The notes under the pieces are model-generated. The model searched no databases. It was given only the letters and a program-made list of their open reading frames with translations, and was not told the origin of the DNA. A stretch of 64,000 nucleotides of DNA, taken from Strongylocentrotus purpuratus (Eukaryota; Echinodermata; Echinoidea; Camarodonta; Strongylocentrotidae). A program made the translations under genes and the position numbers. The stretch lies in the NCBI RefSeq assembly GCF_000002235.5, contig NW_022145604.1, positions 28,059,291-28,123,290 of the forward strand. The letters run 5' to 3'. Below are positions 47,327 to 57,811 of this stretch, one piece after another; the first letter of the stretch is position 1, and every line of letters begins with the position of its first letter.

Positions 47327-48310
47327 CGGTCACACATAGAGGACGCACGGCCCGTACATTGAAAATAAGAAAAAACAAGGTCACTGCATTGTTGTCAGGA
47401 TTTGGGAGAAGCTAGCGAGCTGACACCGAATGCAAAGCCTGTTGCTAGCGCACTGCGCATACAGAGCAGATACAGAGCTCAAATGTTTAAAAAATCCCAA
47501 AAATGCACAGTGTATTGCAACTGAGTTCTTCAAGATGTCACCCAAGATAATTAACCCGACATCCCTGAACCCCACTGCGTTACATACACGCCAGGTATAT
47601 GCTAGGGACATGCAAGAAGAACTTTCGGTGCGCTAGAGAATCGTTTAACATGATCATATAATAATAATAATAATAGTGGGTTCTTGTATAGCGCTCATGT
47701 CAGTCAGATTTGACCCTCCTGGCGCTCCCGATTATTACCCTGGCTTTAGCACGGCTGCCATACGGCGCTCTAGCATTTCAAGGAATAAATTCCTACCAGG
47801 TACCCATTTACTTCATCTGGGTGGAGTGTGGCATATGTAGATCAATGTCTTGCCAAAGGACTTTAGTGCGGCGGCGGGACTCGAACCGCGGACCTTGTGA
47901 TCGACAGTCCGGCGACGTATCCACTCGACCACAACACCTCTGCATGTTCGCTGGACATGCGTTTGAAATGCGCTAGGTAAGTGCTAGGTGTGCATTAGGC
48001 GTTCGCTAGACGTTGGCAGCCGAACTCACAACGAATACAGAGCGTGTGCTCTCCCCATGTCTGGCGTTAGTCCAGCGCACTCCTTTTGGTGTTTGCATTC
48101 ATGCGTCGAGCTTTGTGCCAATTTTTAGCATGCTTAAAACATCCAGACGCCCACAACGAATGCCGTCAAATGCACTGCGTTGGTCCGAACGAACGAGTAA
48201 TGAATGATGACCCACACCTGGTGAACGACAACGCACTGGCCAAAATTGCAACTTTTCAATGCGTGGGCAGTGCGTCGTCCCCCGTGCGTCTCCTATGTGT
48301 GTACAGCCCC
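47327..48310. mobile_element. GC-rich inverted-repeat element, interrupted by a SINE
   Basis: Left end CCCGGTCACACATAGAGGAC (47332) and the right end near 48296 are complementary and match those of 62477-63183; the sub-terminal GACAACGCACTGGCCAAAAT (48229) is shared. Interior repeats are of the GCGCTAGCAACACG / ATGCGCTAGG kind. The SINE at 47655-47942 lies inside. Confidence 0.65.
47655..47942 (-). mobile_element. tRNA-derived SINE, near full length
   Basis: Minus strand: tRNA-like head at about 47872-47942 with B box GGTTCGAGTCC (complement at 47877-47887), body with TTTGGCAAGACATTGATC, tail GTGGG(TTATTATTAT)n complement at 47656-47684. Best preserved of the SINEs here. Confidence 0.85.
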
Positions 48311-48336
48311 ATAACATCAGCAAGGTTGAATGTTCA

Positions 48337-48411
48337 GCCATTACAAGTTTGCGCAGAGACAATACCATCCACATTCTCTCAGCAGACAAAGGAAATGCCA
48401 CCATGGTGATG
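48337..48411 (+). pseudogene. Penelope-like reverse transcriptase N-terminal fragment
   Basis: Frame reads ITSLRRDNTIHIL, then SADKGNATMVM, close to the conserved S-L-R/K-x-D..I.ILPADKG.A.VVM segment at the start of Penelope-like RTs (here P replaced by S). Only about 25-30 residues remain. Lies 126 bp upstream of the exon at 48537. Confidence 0.65.
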
Positions 48412-48536
48412 TACCCTGGGATTGAGAGTCAATTGAATAAACCAGTCTACCACTCCACTATAACACGACACAAATCTTTCAAATTTGAATGTATTACCAT
48501 GTGTTGATAACTTGTTATCGTTCTCATTCCATATAG

Positions 48537-48710
48537 AACCATGTCCACTTGGTCATTACCAAGATGTGTGGTCAGATCCTAGTAACACTACATGTGTTCA
48601 GTGTCCTCTTGGTACTTACCAAAACGAAATTGGATTCGAAAGCTGTTTCCCTTGTCCCACTGGATATGTAACTCTGGAACTAGGAGCAGCAAGTGCCTCT
48701 GATTGTGTTG
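48537..48710 (+). CDS. Exon: GCC2/GCC3 domain B2
   Basis: 174-bp phase 1-1 exon (acceptor 48535-48536, donor GTAAGT 48711). Reads EPCPLGHYQDVW, CVQCPLGTYQNEIG, CFPCPTGYVTLELGA and DCVG. Confidence 0.94.
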
Positions 48711-49527
48711 GTAAGTCTCACTTTCTCTCCCCCTCTCTCTCACTTCAACTTCCAATTCCATTTGCTTTGGTTGTTGCTCTTAATAGTGTCATTTTATAGC
48801 CTGTTCCCATTAACATTTTCCCTGTTCTTAGACGTACACATACTTTTTCATCATTTTATAAAATTACCAAGGTATGTGTGATAGAAAATTACGAAAACTA
48901 TGGATAATTTTATTTTATTTCTGACAATATTAAGCTGACCAATCTAAAGATCTTGTGAGGTTGTTAGTTGTTTCTGGGTAATTTTACATCGAACCAAGAT
49001 TAGGTCTCTACATTTTTCATTACCTACCTATACAATTATTGTTTCCTAAGTTATCTATTCACCAAGGCTAAGTGTAACAAAGCGTTATTGGTTATTTTCC
49101 AGAAGTAATCATGAAGAAAAATCACAAAATTTTCCAAGAACAAATCTTTAAAAATGTTTGCTTTTTGCTAATTTCTTGGTAGGTTAATCTACTCGAAGCA
49201 GTACTACCAATTCAAGGTTCAAACTTTGTACAGAGCATGCAAAATCTATCATCACATATATATTGTCAAACATATGAATTTATCAACGGGCTTTTTATTC
49301 TTAATGTGCAAAATGTGACCAATTAGAGATTACAATTATGATGTGACAATAATTCTGATAAATGGTTGACACTTTAACAAATAAGCAAATGATTGATAAT
49401 TGACTGAAATTGTCCGTTGTATGCTTAAGTTCTGACTATATAATTATAAAATATTGAAAATGTATTGCTGTCAAATGCTCAGAGAGGTAAATATATGTAG
49501 GCTTATATTGTAATTTTGTTTTGTTAG
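48711..49527. other. Intron 30
   Basis: About 820 bp, AT-rich; nothing recognised. Confidence 0.5.
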
Positions 49528-49704
49528 CGGTGTGTAATGCAGGGCATTACGTGGATCTTTCAAACGAGACCAATCCACAATGCCCACCGTGCCCACTCAA
49601 CACATTCTTAGATCTTGATGTACATCAAGAACAAGAATGTTTTCCATGTGCTCCAGGAATGATTACCATCCAGAATGGATCTTCACAAAGTACCGACTGT
49701 TTTG
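49528..49704 (+). CDS. Exon: GCC2/GCC3 domain B3
   Basis: 177-bp phase 1-1 exon (acceptor 49526-49527, donor GTAAGG 49705). Reads VCNAGHYVDLS, CPPCPLNTFLDLD, CFPCAPGMITIQNGS and DCFG. Confidence 0.93.
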
Positions 49705-50142
49705 GTAAGGGAAAAAGAAAGAGAATATATTCATGAAAATCCTCATAAATATCATTCTTATAAAATCATGGGGTGCTAAGATTCAGAATTACTATAATCA
49801 TTTTGGTGAAAGGATATTGCAATTGCAAGCTATGAGTGATGCTCAGCCAAACTTAAATTAAATTGTGTGTGAAAATATATTTTAACTGAATTAACTAAAC
49901 ACTTTCTTAGCTCGAATCCATAACAAAACACATACATTGTGGCAGATAACTCTCATGCCAGTACAGTCTACTACTTCTACTACTACTATTAACATTACTA
50001 CTACTATTAACATTACTACTATTAGTATACTACTACGACTACTCTACTACTACTGCTGCTACTACTGAAACAACAACTACATGTTTATGATGCTCATGTT
50101 TCTTCAGTTAACATGAATTTCCCAATGTTTTTGGTTATGTAG
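49705..50142. other. Intron 31
   Basis: Contains a (CTA)n/(ACT)n-type microsatellite at 49970-50068; otherwise nothing. Confidence 0.6.
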
Positions 50143-50304
50143 TTGTGTGCCAGCAAGGGACCTATCTGGAAAGTTCATCGTGTATTCCATGTCCTCTAAA
50201 CACCTATCAAGACCAGACCAATCATCGTGAGGAATCCTGCATCCTATGTCCTGGCAACCTGATTACTTTCAATGAAAGTTCAGACAATCTTGCAGACTGT
50301 ACAG
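50143..50304 (+). CDS. Exon: GCC2/GCC3 domain B4
   Basis: 162-bp phase 1-1 exon (acceptor 50141-50142, donor GTATAA 50305). Reads VCQQGTYLES, CIPCPLNTYQDQTN, CILCPGNLITFNESS and DCTG. Its 3' half is partly duplicated downstream (see 50428-50610). Confidence 0.92.
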
Positions 50305-50427
50305 GTATAAAAACAGACAGACCCATCATTCAATTCCTATTGAAAATACTGCAGTGGCCTCATATGAGGATGTAGGATAGCTATAGAAACTTTACGAAAA
50401 TAAATAGTTCCCTCTTGCAACAGGAAC

Positions 50428-50610
50428 CTGGCAACCTGGTTACTTCTGATGAACGTTCAAACAATCTTGCAGACTGAACAGGTATAAAGAGAAACAGACC
50501 CATCGTTCCATTCCTATTGAAAATACTGCACAGTGGCCCAATATGAGGATGTGGGATAGCCTACTAATAAATACTTTATGAGAATACATAGTTCCCTCTT
50601 GCCACAGGAA
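50428..50610 (+). pseudogene. Tandemly duplicated exon 3' end plus intron start
   Basis: The exon tail and following intron at 50251-50424 are repeated at about 50428-50610 (GGCAACCTG, CAATCTTGCAGACTG, AACAGGTATAAA, ATTGAAAATACTGCA, TAGTTCCCTCTTGC). The copy has TGA where the exon has TGT (GACTGAACAG) and lacks the 5' half and acceptor, so it cannot act as the same exon. Confidence 0.8.
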
Positions 50611-50870
50611 TTGTTAATGCTATTCAACTTTACATCAAGTATTGCAAATTTCCAATTACCCGGTACTTATCTGATTTTTTTGTGTCCATGGTTTCATTCA
50701 GGAGATCAAGAAATATTTTCCAGTGTAAACTAATAAAGTCTCTAGAAATATATTCACCCCTTTGCAAAATACTACTGACAGAGGGGCTAAAACAGAATTA
50801 TTTAACACTTATAAGGCCGCTATTTTTCTGATTAATAATGCTAAATATATTACTCATTGCGGATATAGTA

Positions 50871-51061
50871 TCAAATATAATATCGCTAGTGATATTCGTT
50901 TGTCTCGCAATGTGGTCAATAAGGAATCTAAAAGTTCACGACGTTTCGTGTGCATCTGCAAGATGAAGTGTTGCAGATGCACACGAAACGCCGTGAACTT
51001 TTAGATTCCTTATTGACCACATTGCGAGACAAACGAATATCACTAGCGATATTATATTCGA
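50871..51061. repeat. Near-perfect palindrome, 91-bp arms, Penelope-type arm sequence
   Basis: Arms 50871-50961 and 50971-51061 are complementary with few mismatches and a 9-base spacer GATGAAGTG. They share CACTAGCGATAT and CATTGCGAGACAAACGAA with the arms of the Penelope remnant at 43676-43870. The centre (50959-50990) reads c-aaGATGA, AGTGT, loop, ACAC, GAAAC: hammerhead-like. Confidence 0.8.
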
Positions 51062-51689
51062 TATTTTTCTGATTGTTCGCTGCCTTTTTTTCTTTCGAGT
51101 ATTGCGCATCTTTTTAAAGATTTTTATGAAAATCAGACCTATAGTTACAAGGTCACATGACCTTTTGTCTTTGCATGTCAGCCCGAAAAATCTCTCATTT
51201 TCATGATTTGTCCACAAAACATATGGAAATGTCATTTTTCCTAAAAATAGATCAAACATTGGTTAATGGGTCTCGTTTAAAGTTAAGGTGGTTGTTTTGG
51301 GAGTCAAAGTAGTTGAATTGTAGTTAGAAATGAAATAAAACAACAAAAACAATAAAATACATAAGTTAAAAAACAGTGAAATACATGAGGAATTATCAAA
51401 ACAAGAAATAACATAAGGAATAAGCTGGCTTTTCCACATTTGTTGTATTATTATTCCAGATGGTCTAATGAATATATGTAGTGAAAAGGAATGCTTAAAT
51501 ATGAATAATAAAATGTGATTTTTATGACTGTATTTGCATAAATTACCATAAATATGCAAATTAGTGCATTTAAAAAAAAATTGAAATTATCATAGTATTC
51601 TATACACTTCATTTGACACGCGTGCACATTTTCGCAGAAATTGGCCATTTCAGGGCCGTACTAAGACCTCAAATAGCCCGGCCTTTTTA

Positions 51690-51912
51690 GGGTTAAGTCA
51701 CAAGGTAAAATGTCAAGGGTTACAGGGCTCACTATGAATGCAAAAATAGCTTGTGAACGCATTATCATTTGAACCGACAGATTGATTACTATCAAACTGA
51801 GGACATGTATATATCTTACAGAGCCAATGAACTGATTAGATTTTGGGGTCATGAGGTCAAAGATCAAATGTATATGAACAATATTTTGTAATCTCGATAT
51901 TCTGAGAAACTG
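51690..51912. repeat. Tandem-repeat family copy, split by piggyBac A
   Basis: Carries ATGCAAAAATAGCTTGTGAA and GAGCCAATGAACTGATTAGA as in 37305-37890; its continuation is found at 53795-53900 after the inserted element. Confidence 0.75.
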
Positions 51913-52171
51913 TTAACTCTTTGCCCGCCACGTTCGGCTAGCGGAACATACAGCGGGCTGCCAACTTCGACTCAAGTCACATTTCATTCACAATACACAC
52001 GGAACGCATTTAATTCTATTGTACGCACACACACACAATAGTAACGCGTGCTTCGCATTGTATACACATCACACTTCATTGCACCGCTTTCGCAGACATT
52101 GTTTACATTGACATTTTCCGAGAAAAATTGAGTTTTTGAAACTGCTTTTGCAAATATTCTGATGAGCTAGG

Positions 52172-52444
52172 ATGGCCCCTATTAGGAGGAGACGGGACTT
52201 CTTCACTGCTGATCAGGTACGAGAACTTGTGATGGACCCTGTTCCAACAGCCAACTCTGATTCAGAGGAGAGCGAGACTGACTCTGACGAGGAAGATGAG
52301 CCTGGTCCCACACGTACACTTTTGCGTAATCCCACAGAACATGATAATGGCGTGGACATCAATCACGATTCAGACAGCGAGTTTGAAGAGGAAATTAGGG
52401 ATGATGTGTCGATGGTTTCAGCAGAGGATGAGCCTGAGGAGTGG
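52172..52444 (+). pseudogene. piggyBac transposase N-terminal remnant
   Basis: Starts MAPIRRRRDFFTADQVREL and runs into an acidic tract (SDSEESETDSDEEDEPG, DSDSEFEEE) as in piggyBac transposases. After about residue 91 the frame enters CT-rich low-complexity DNA and becomes a Leu/Ser string, so the catalytic DDD domain and C-terminal Cys-rich domain are absent. Assignment rests on the TTAA ends plus the acidic N-terminus. Confidence 0.65.
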
Positions 52445-52489
52445 ATAAGACTCTCCTTGTTTCTTAATTCTCTCTGCCCCTCTGTATCT

Positions 52490-53048
52490 TCTCATCCTCA
52501 CTTTCTCTTTCTGCCTTTCTTTCTCTGTCTGCCTATCTGTCTTTCTCTCTCCATGTCTCTTCTTATTTATATCCATATCTGCCTATCTCTTTCTTCTTCC
52601 CCTCCCCCTCTATCTCTATCTTCTCACTCTCACTTTCTGTATCTGCTTATCTCTTTCTTTCTCTCTCTCTCTCTCTCTCTATCTCTCCCTGTCTCTTGTT
52701 ATTTCTCTCCCTATCTGCCTGTCTCTTTCTTCCTCCCCTCTCTCTGTCTCTCTCTATGTTGTTCTCACTCTCATTATCTCAACCTGCCTCTGTCTTTCTC
52801 TGTCTGCCTATCTGTCTTTCTCTCTCCGTGTCTCTTCTTATTTATATCCCTATCTGCCTGTCTCTTTCTTCTTCCCCTCCCCCTCTATCTCTATCTTCTC
52901 ACTCTCATTTTCTGTATCTGCTTATATCTCTTTCTTTCTCTCTCTCTCTCTATCTCTCCCTGTCTCTTCTTATTTCTTTCCCAATCTGCCTGTCTCTTCG
53001 TTCTTATTCTCTTTCTTTCTCTCTCCCTCTCTCTGTCTACCTCTTGTT
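52490..53048. repeat. TCTC/polypyrimidine minisatellite
   Basis: Units about 150-170 bp built from TCTCTTTCTTCTTCCCCTCC and CTGTCTGCCTATCTGTC words; two higher-order copies are visible (52500-52700, 52790-52985). Confidence 0.85.
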
Positions 53049-53900
53049 ATAATGAACATGTCAATATGAGACTACATTATGTAGACGAATATATTTTATT
53101 CTTATTTATTATACATCAGCTTTCTACAATTCATAACTTAGTACATGTTTCAAGCATACATTATGTTCATGGCTTGCCTTATTAGTGTAGAAAATCAATA
53201 AGTTCTTCTATTCATTTCTTTCAATTCTAATAGCTTGCACAGCCTTGCAAGTAATAATAGAATGTTACACCATCTTACCTACAGACACAATAAAGGTCAT
53301 CAAAGTACAATCAAGAGACAGGAAGTCTATTCAAAAGTACCCAGGGTCAATTTCAATAGGAGATTAGTTCATTGTCGGCTTACTCTTTATTCAATCCTAA
53401 ATTACCAGGCTCATTGTGACCTTCAACATATGAATTTGGTATGTAGTGAAAGCTCATGAATACATCTTTTCAATGAACTAACTCAGGACATAAACCTCCA
53501 TAACAAAGTATTAGATATAAGAGGTATAGAATACCGTTCTAAACGAAAACTTGGATACAAAATGTATAGTTGATAATCTCAAAATTTATGATAATATACA
53601 TTACAAAAATGATACCATTGGCAAGACTATTAATTTCTATACAATATTGCTACACAAAGTTTTTCATTACAGTACACCAATCAAAAGTTATTGCGAGTTG
53701 AATAAGCATAGTCCATGCAGAACCCCTCCTAAGGTGGCACCCTAAAAACAATCTGGCACAGGGGGGATTGTGTACGTGGCGGGCAAAGAGTTAATGGATT
53801 ACAATCAAACTTGAATTAAAAAAATTGCTTCTGTTTTGGTTTCTAAAATTGCTCTATGGCGGAGGCATCATTTAAACTGCGCGCAGTCGAAGATCTATCT

Positions 53901-54455
53901 AGTTTACGATCATTTTTCTGATCAAAGTGTTGCAAATGATAAGGTAACTTTTCATATATCTGTTGAAAATGGAAGAACTTGATGGAATGTTGGAACAACT
54001 TCATAGTACTTCAGAAATATCAAATGTTACCTGGCAATAAAATAGCATCTCCCAAGTGTTATATTGGATACATTTTTAAAAGATGTAAAATTCAAATAGG
54101 AATTGTAATTCTAAAATTTTGCTAAATCAAATATAAATAAGGGAACACTAACAGTTTGAAATCTTTGGTATATAGCATATAGTTGCAATGTTTCTGATAG
54201 AATAATAGATGGTCCACTATTACTTCTTTCCAAATATGAGCCTGTAAGAACGCAGGGAAAGTCCAAGGTATTTTGTCACATACGTTATCAACATCATCTG
54301 TAGTATCAGTAAACCCAACACATTTCTAATAGAAAACTGTATTTGACATGCGATTAGACCAAATAACAAGGAAAATGTAAGTTGCGACATGGTTTTTAGG
54401 TCGTTTTTTAATTTTTTTTCTCGTTCTAACCCTATTTCTCATTGTTTGCTTATAG
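53901..54455. other. Intron 32, 3' end
   Basis: AT-rich; nothing recognised before the acceptor at 54454. Confidence 0.5.
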
Positions 54456-54587
54456 TTGCTCCTGGAATGGAATGCAATGCTGTACTTGATCCATGTACAG
54501 GAGGTGGGATGTGTATGAATGCTACTGGCCTCATTAACTGTACCTGCCCAAGAGGGTTCTACAACTACAATGATACCCATTGCCAAG
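54456..54587 (+). CDS. Exon: EGF-like module
   Basis: 132-bp phase 1-1 exon (acceptor 54454-54455, donor GTAAGC 54588). Reads MECNAVLDPCTGGGMCMN, LINCTCPRGFYN and HCQG: six cysteines in EGF order. Last undamaged exon of the gene in this window. Confidence 0.88.
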
Positions 54588-55157
54588 GTAAGCAAGACAT
54601 CATGCATCTTCAGTTTGATCTTTCATTCTCTCTCTCTATATCCTGACTTATGGATCCTGCTGAGTATCGTCGTAGAAGTAGAAGTATATTCAATTCAATT
54701 CATTTATTCACTCAATTTATAAACGGATACCGGTACACAAAATTGTGTATGAACTCATGTATGACAAATATAAAACGATAGGCATAGTAAAATCATGAGT
54801 TAAAAGCACAAGTAACATAAATTGAGTGGGGATCAGATTAAAGATCTATAATAAAGATATTATGAATTCGACCCCATTGTGATGTATAAATTGCATTGAA
54901 TATTGTTGCATGAACAACAAGAGGGAGAAACAAGAGAGAAAGACAGAGACAGACAGAGAGGGAGAGAAAAATAAGATGAGAAATAAAGTCAATACATAGA
55001 TGGAAATAAGACCCAAGCATGTTTAATATATAAGAGATACAAGTATTAGTTCGCAATGCATCCAGATCTATACACGTTTGCCCAGTGACAAGCCATCACA
55101 TCGACCTGCTACAACAAACGGCACCCGATAGCCAGAACGCAAAACACACACATTGCC

Positions 55158-55547
55158 CAGACCTGCCAACCTCTGGAGTTCAAAAACTGTATTCTTTAAT
55201 CCCAAAAGTTGTATTCTTAAAAATAAACATGGACTGTTACGCAAATCAATGCCTCTTATAGTTCCTATTTACAGGAATAATTTTTTTTATAGACCATTGG
55301 TTGAATATGCATGATTTCGTCATGACTGTTGTGTTCGATGAACCAATGAACATTCCCAAATTGCTGATGTGAGATGCTTGTAGGATACTTTACAGGACAG
55401 AATGGGAATTTTGCCCTTGAAAATGGCACACACACAATTTTTTTTTTTTTTTTTTTTTAATCGTATTTTATTGGGGAAAATCGTACTGTCGTTTTCGCTT
55501 CTAAAAATCGTACAAAAACGACTAAATCTTACTGGTTGGCAGGTCTG
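55158..55547. mobile_element. TIR element (hAT-like ends), 390 bp
   Basis: CAGACCTGCCAACC (55158) and complement (ending 55547), ATTGCC duplicated at 55152-55157 and 55548-55553. Same end type and 6-bp duplication as 41186-41750. A-rich interior, poly-T at 55439-55458. Its right end was copied in the tandem duplication (60354-60367). Confidence 0.8.
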
Positions 55548-56171
55548 ATTGCCCCCTGCTAGGTCGAACAAACATTATGGCTTGCCCAACCCAACAACAA
55601 GCAATGCATGCATGCGCACTCCGACCACCGAAACCCCATCCACTGCAACAGGCAAATGCAATAGCCTGTCACTATATAGGTACGCTCAAAAAAGGAAGAC
55701 AGGGCTAGATTTCCGCTTTGTTGTATAAACCAAAAGATATGCCAGTTGAGTAACCTGAAAGCAGAATAAAAAAATCATCCTCATAGTATACATGTCTAAA
55801 ACACACAAAATGTACTGCACTAAATCAGCATGCATTTATCCTGTAATGTATAATACAAATCCTTAAATTGCAATCCTTTAGAATTCTCAACTCTATATCC
55901 AAAAGGCCTAAACCCCCATTAATCTCTATGTCAAATTAACATATCTTGACAGAAATACTGCTCTCGTAAAAAAAAACAGTAACCAAAGTTCTCAGCCTAG
56001 ATAAATTCCTAGTCAAGACTACCTTTAAAGTGACTCGGTAACATTGTTGAAGGTTGATGACAAAAATTGCTTAATTTTTGTATAAAATGTTACTTACTAC
56101 ATTCCTTCTACTATATTATAACCCTCTGACATGCAAAAAATCCTGAACAAATTGTCAAACCGCAAAGATAT
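55504..56171. repeat. Tandem duplication unit 1, left part
   Basis: Matches 60324-60985 nearly base for base (differences such as AAAGTTCTCAG/AAAGTCCTCAG, TATATTATAACC/TATATAACC). Its right part lies beyond the retrotransposon at 60113-60322. Confidence 0.9.
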
Positions 56172-56800
56172 TGTAGTGACTTGACCTTTGGAGAACTTTG
56201 CATTTGTAAATATTATTGTCTTGTCTTTATTGTGTGGCTTGAAGTCTAGCCTTTTATTCCATTGTCACTCATTTCTTTAGTGACACCTGTTGCATTACTA
56301 GAGTGCCACAAATACTTACTCTGGCAAGCACATTCCATACCCTATGGGTTGGGATGTGCAACCACCTAATGTACTGGTATAGCTTATACTGTACAGGTAC
56401 ATTACACTTGCTTGCTTTATTTGCCACACCTATTTTCATCACTTCTCCTGAGCTGTTCATATAGAGCACACGTATTCTAGAGAGTCTATCTACAGCAAAG
56501 CTAATTCAGCTTCATCTTAATTCTTGTCCTATTTCTTCGCTTGTTTCTCTACTCGGTTCTGAGGCCTTATTACTTTATAGAGATTATAAGTTTCTTCTTC
56601 TTTACTTAATTCGCGAAGAAGCGTCATTACTTTGTACATGGTCTTACATATTCTTTCTACGGGTGCTGTGCAATATTTGAACTACTACTTGTGATATAAT
56701 ATATGTTCCAAGTATCTGTATTCAACAGGTGTTTCTACGAGACAAGGTAGGAAAGAAATCTATTTCTATTTCTTTTATTTAGGTGATTAAATTCCCTAAA
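56172..56800 (+). repeat. 5' LTR
   Basis: Starts TGTAGTGACTTGACC, ends TTCCCTAAA. It has no TG..CA symmetry, but the boundaries are fixed by comparison with the 3' copy and the empty site at 60987. Confidence 0.93.
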
Positions 56801-56869
56801 CTGGTGATCCCGACGTGATCCAGATTTTTTTCTTCTGTTGATCTAATCTACCTTGTCATCGTCATTATC

Positions 56870-57781
56870 ATGCCTGATACTGATAGCAATGTATTACCTA
56901 GTGAGGCTTCTGAGCCATCCCCTCAAGTCTCATATGTTAGTTTAAAGCTTCCACCATTTTGGGCACATGATCCTGATATTTGGTTTGCTCAGGTTGAGGC
57001 TCAGTTTCAAACTAGAGGTGTCTCAGTCGAGTCTACAAAGTTTGCTTATGTTGTCGCCTCATTACAACCAGAGGTAGCTCTAGAGGTGCGCGATATTTTA
57101 ATTGCCCCTCCCCAAACAGAGCCGTACAAGATACTAAAAGCAGCACTGGTTAAGCGAACTTCTGTCTCTGAGCAAAAGCGTCTGAACAAATTGCTGACGA
57201 GTGAAGAGTTAGGCGATAGGTCGCCCTCCCAACTCCTTAGGAGAATGCAACAATTATTAGGCTCTAATACTTTGGAAACTAGTATACTTAAGCAATTATT
57301 TTTGCAACGCCTGCCAACCAATGTACAGTTGATTCTCGCTTCCACAAGCGATGATGTCAGCTTGGTTGCGCTAGCGGCATTAGCCGACAAAATTGTTGAA
57401 GTTGCTGGTCCGCCTACTATTTCTCATGTCTTACCTAAAGAAGTGCCAGCGCAGACTTACGCTTGCGCTACTCCCACTGACTCTGGTGAAGTACATCGAC
57501 TTTCTACCCAGGTTGCTCAACTGGCTGCTCAGGTGCAAGCCTTGACTTGTTCTATACAGGAGGACCGCAGAAGTCGCAGTCGACAGCGAGGCCCGAAGAA
57601 TTCCGGCCCTCGCCAATCAGCTTCCTGTAGCCCGAGTCGGCATCAACAACATGCTGGGGCTGAATGTTGGTACCACTGGAAGCATGGCAAACGAGCCCAG
57701 AAGTGCATAAGTCCTTGTTCATACTCAGCAGGACAAAGCCGCCCTGGATATGTCCAGGGAAACGGGCCCGCCAAGGAATAG
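56870..57781 (+). CDS. Retrotransposon gag-like protein (303 aa)
   Basis: Starts MPDTDSNVLPS and contains LKLPPFWAHDPDIWFAQVEA near residue 30, typical of arthropod/echinoderm gypsy gag. Helical capsid-like middle, basic RRSRSRQRG region, and CWYHWKHGKRAQKC (about residues 266-279) as a zinc-knuckle-like Cys/His motif near the end. Gag packages the RNA in virus-like particles. The C-terminus runs into the internal deletion junction (about 57780-57825). Confidence 0.88.
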   Translation: MPDTDSNVLPSEASEPSPQVSYVSLKLPPFWAHDPDIWFAQVEAQFQTRGVSVESTKFAYVVASLQPEVALEVRDILIAPPQTEPYKILKAALVKRTSVSEQKRLNKLLTSEELGDRSPSQLLRRMQQLLGSNTLETSILKQLFLQRLPTNVQLILASTSDDVSLVALAALADKIVEVAGPPTISHVLPKEVPAQTYACATPTDSGEVHRLSTQVAQLAAQVQALTCSIQEDRRSRSRQRGPKNSGPRQSASCSPSRHQQHAGAECWYHWKHGKRAQKCISPCSYSAGQSRPGYVQGNGPAKE

Positions 57782-57811
57782 CGGCGACTAATTCACTTGG
57801 CACCATTCAAC

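Larger units (their letters stand above)
51917..53790 (+). mobile_element. piggyBac-like element A with internal replacement
   Basis: Inverted ends CTCTTTGCCCGCCACGT (51917) and complement (ending 53790), flanked by TTAA (51913-51916, 53791-53794). The paralogous site at about 37826 has the uninterrupted ...GTTAATAGATGACAATC, giving an empty-site comparison. It contains a transposase N-terminal frame (52172) followed by a TCTC-rich minisatellite in place of the catalytic core. Confidence 0.85.

Noticed and set aside
52445..53185. C-terminal 246 residues of the 337-residue frame
   Set aside because: Leu/Ser string from a TCTC minisatellite; only the first ~91 residues look like real transposase.
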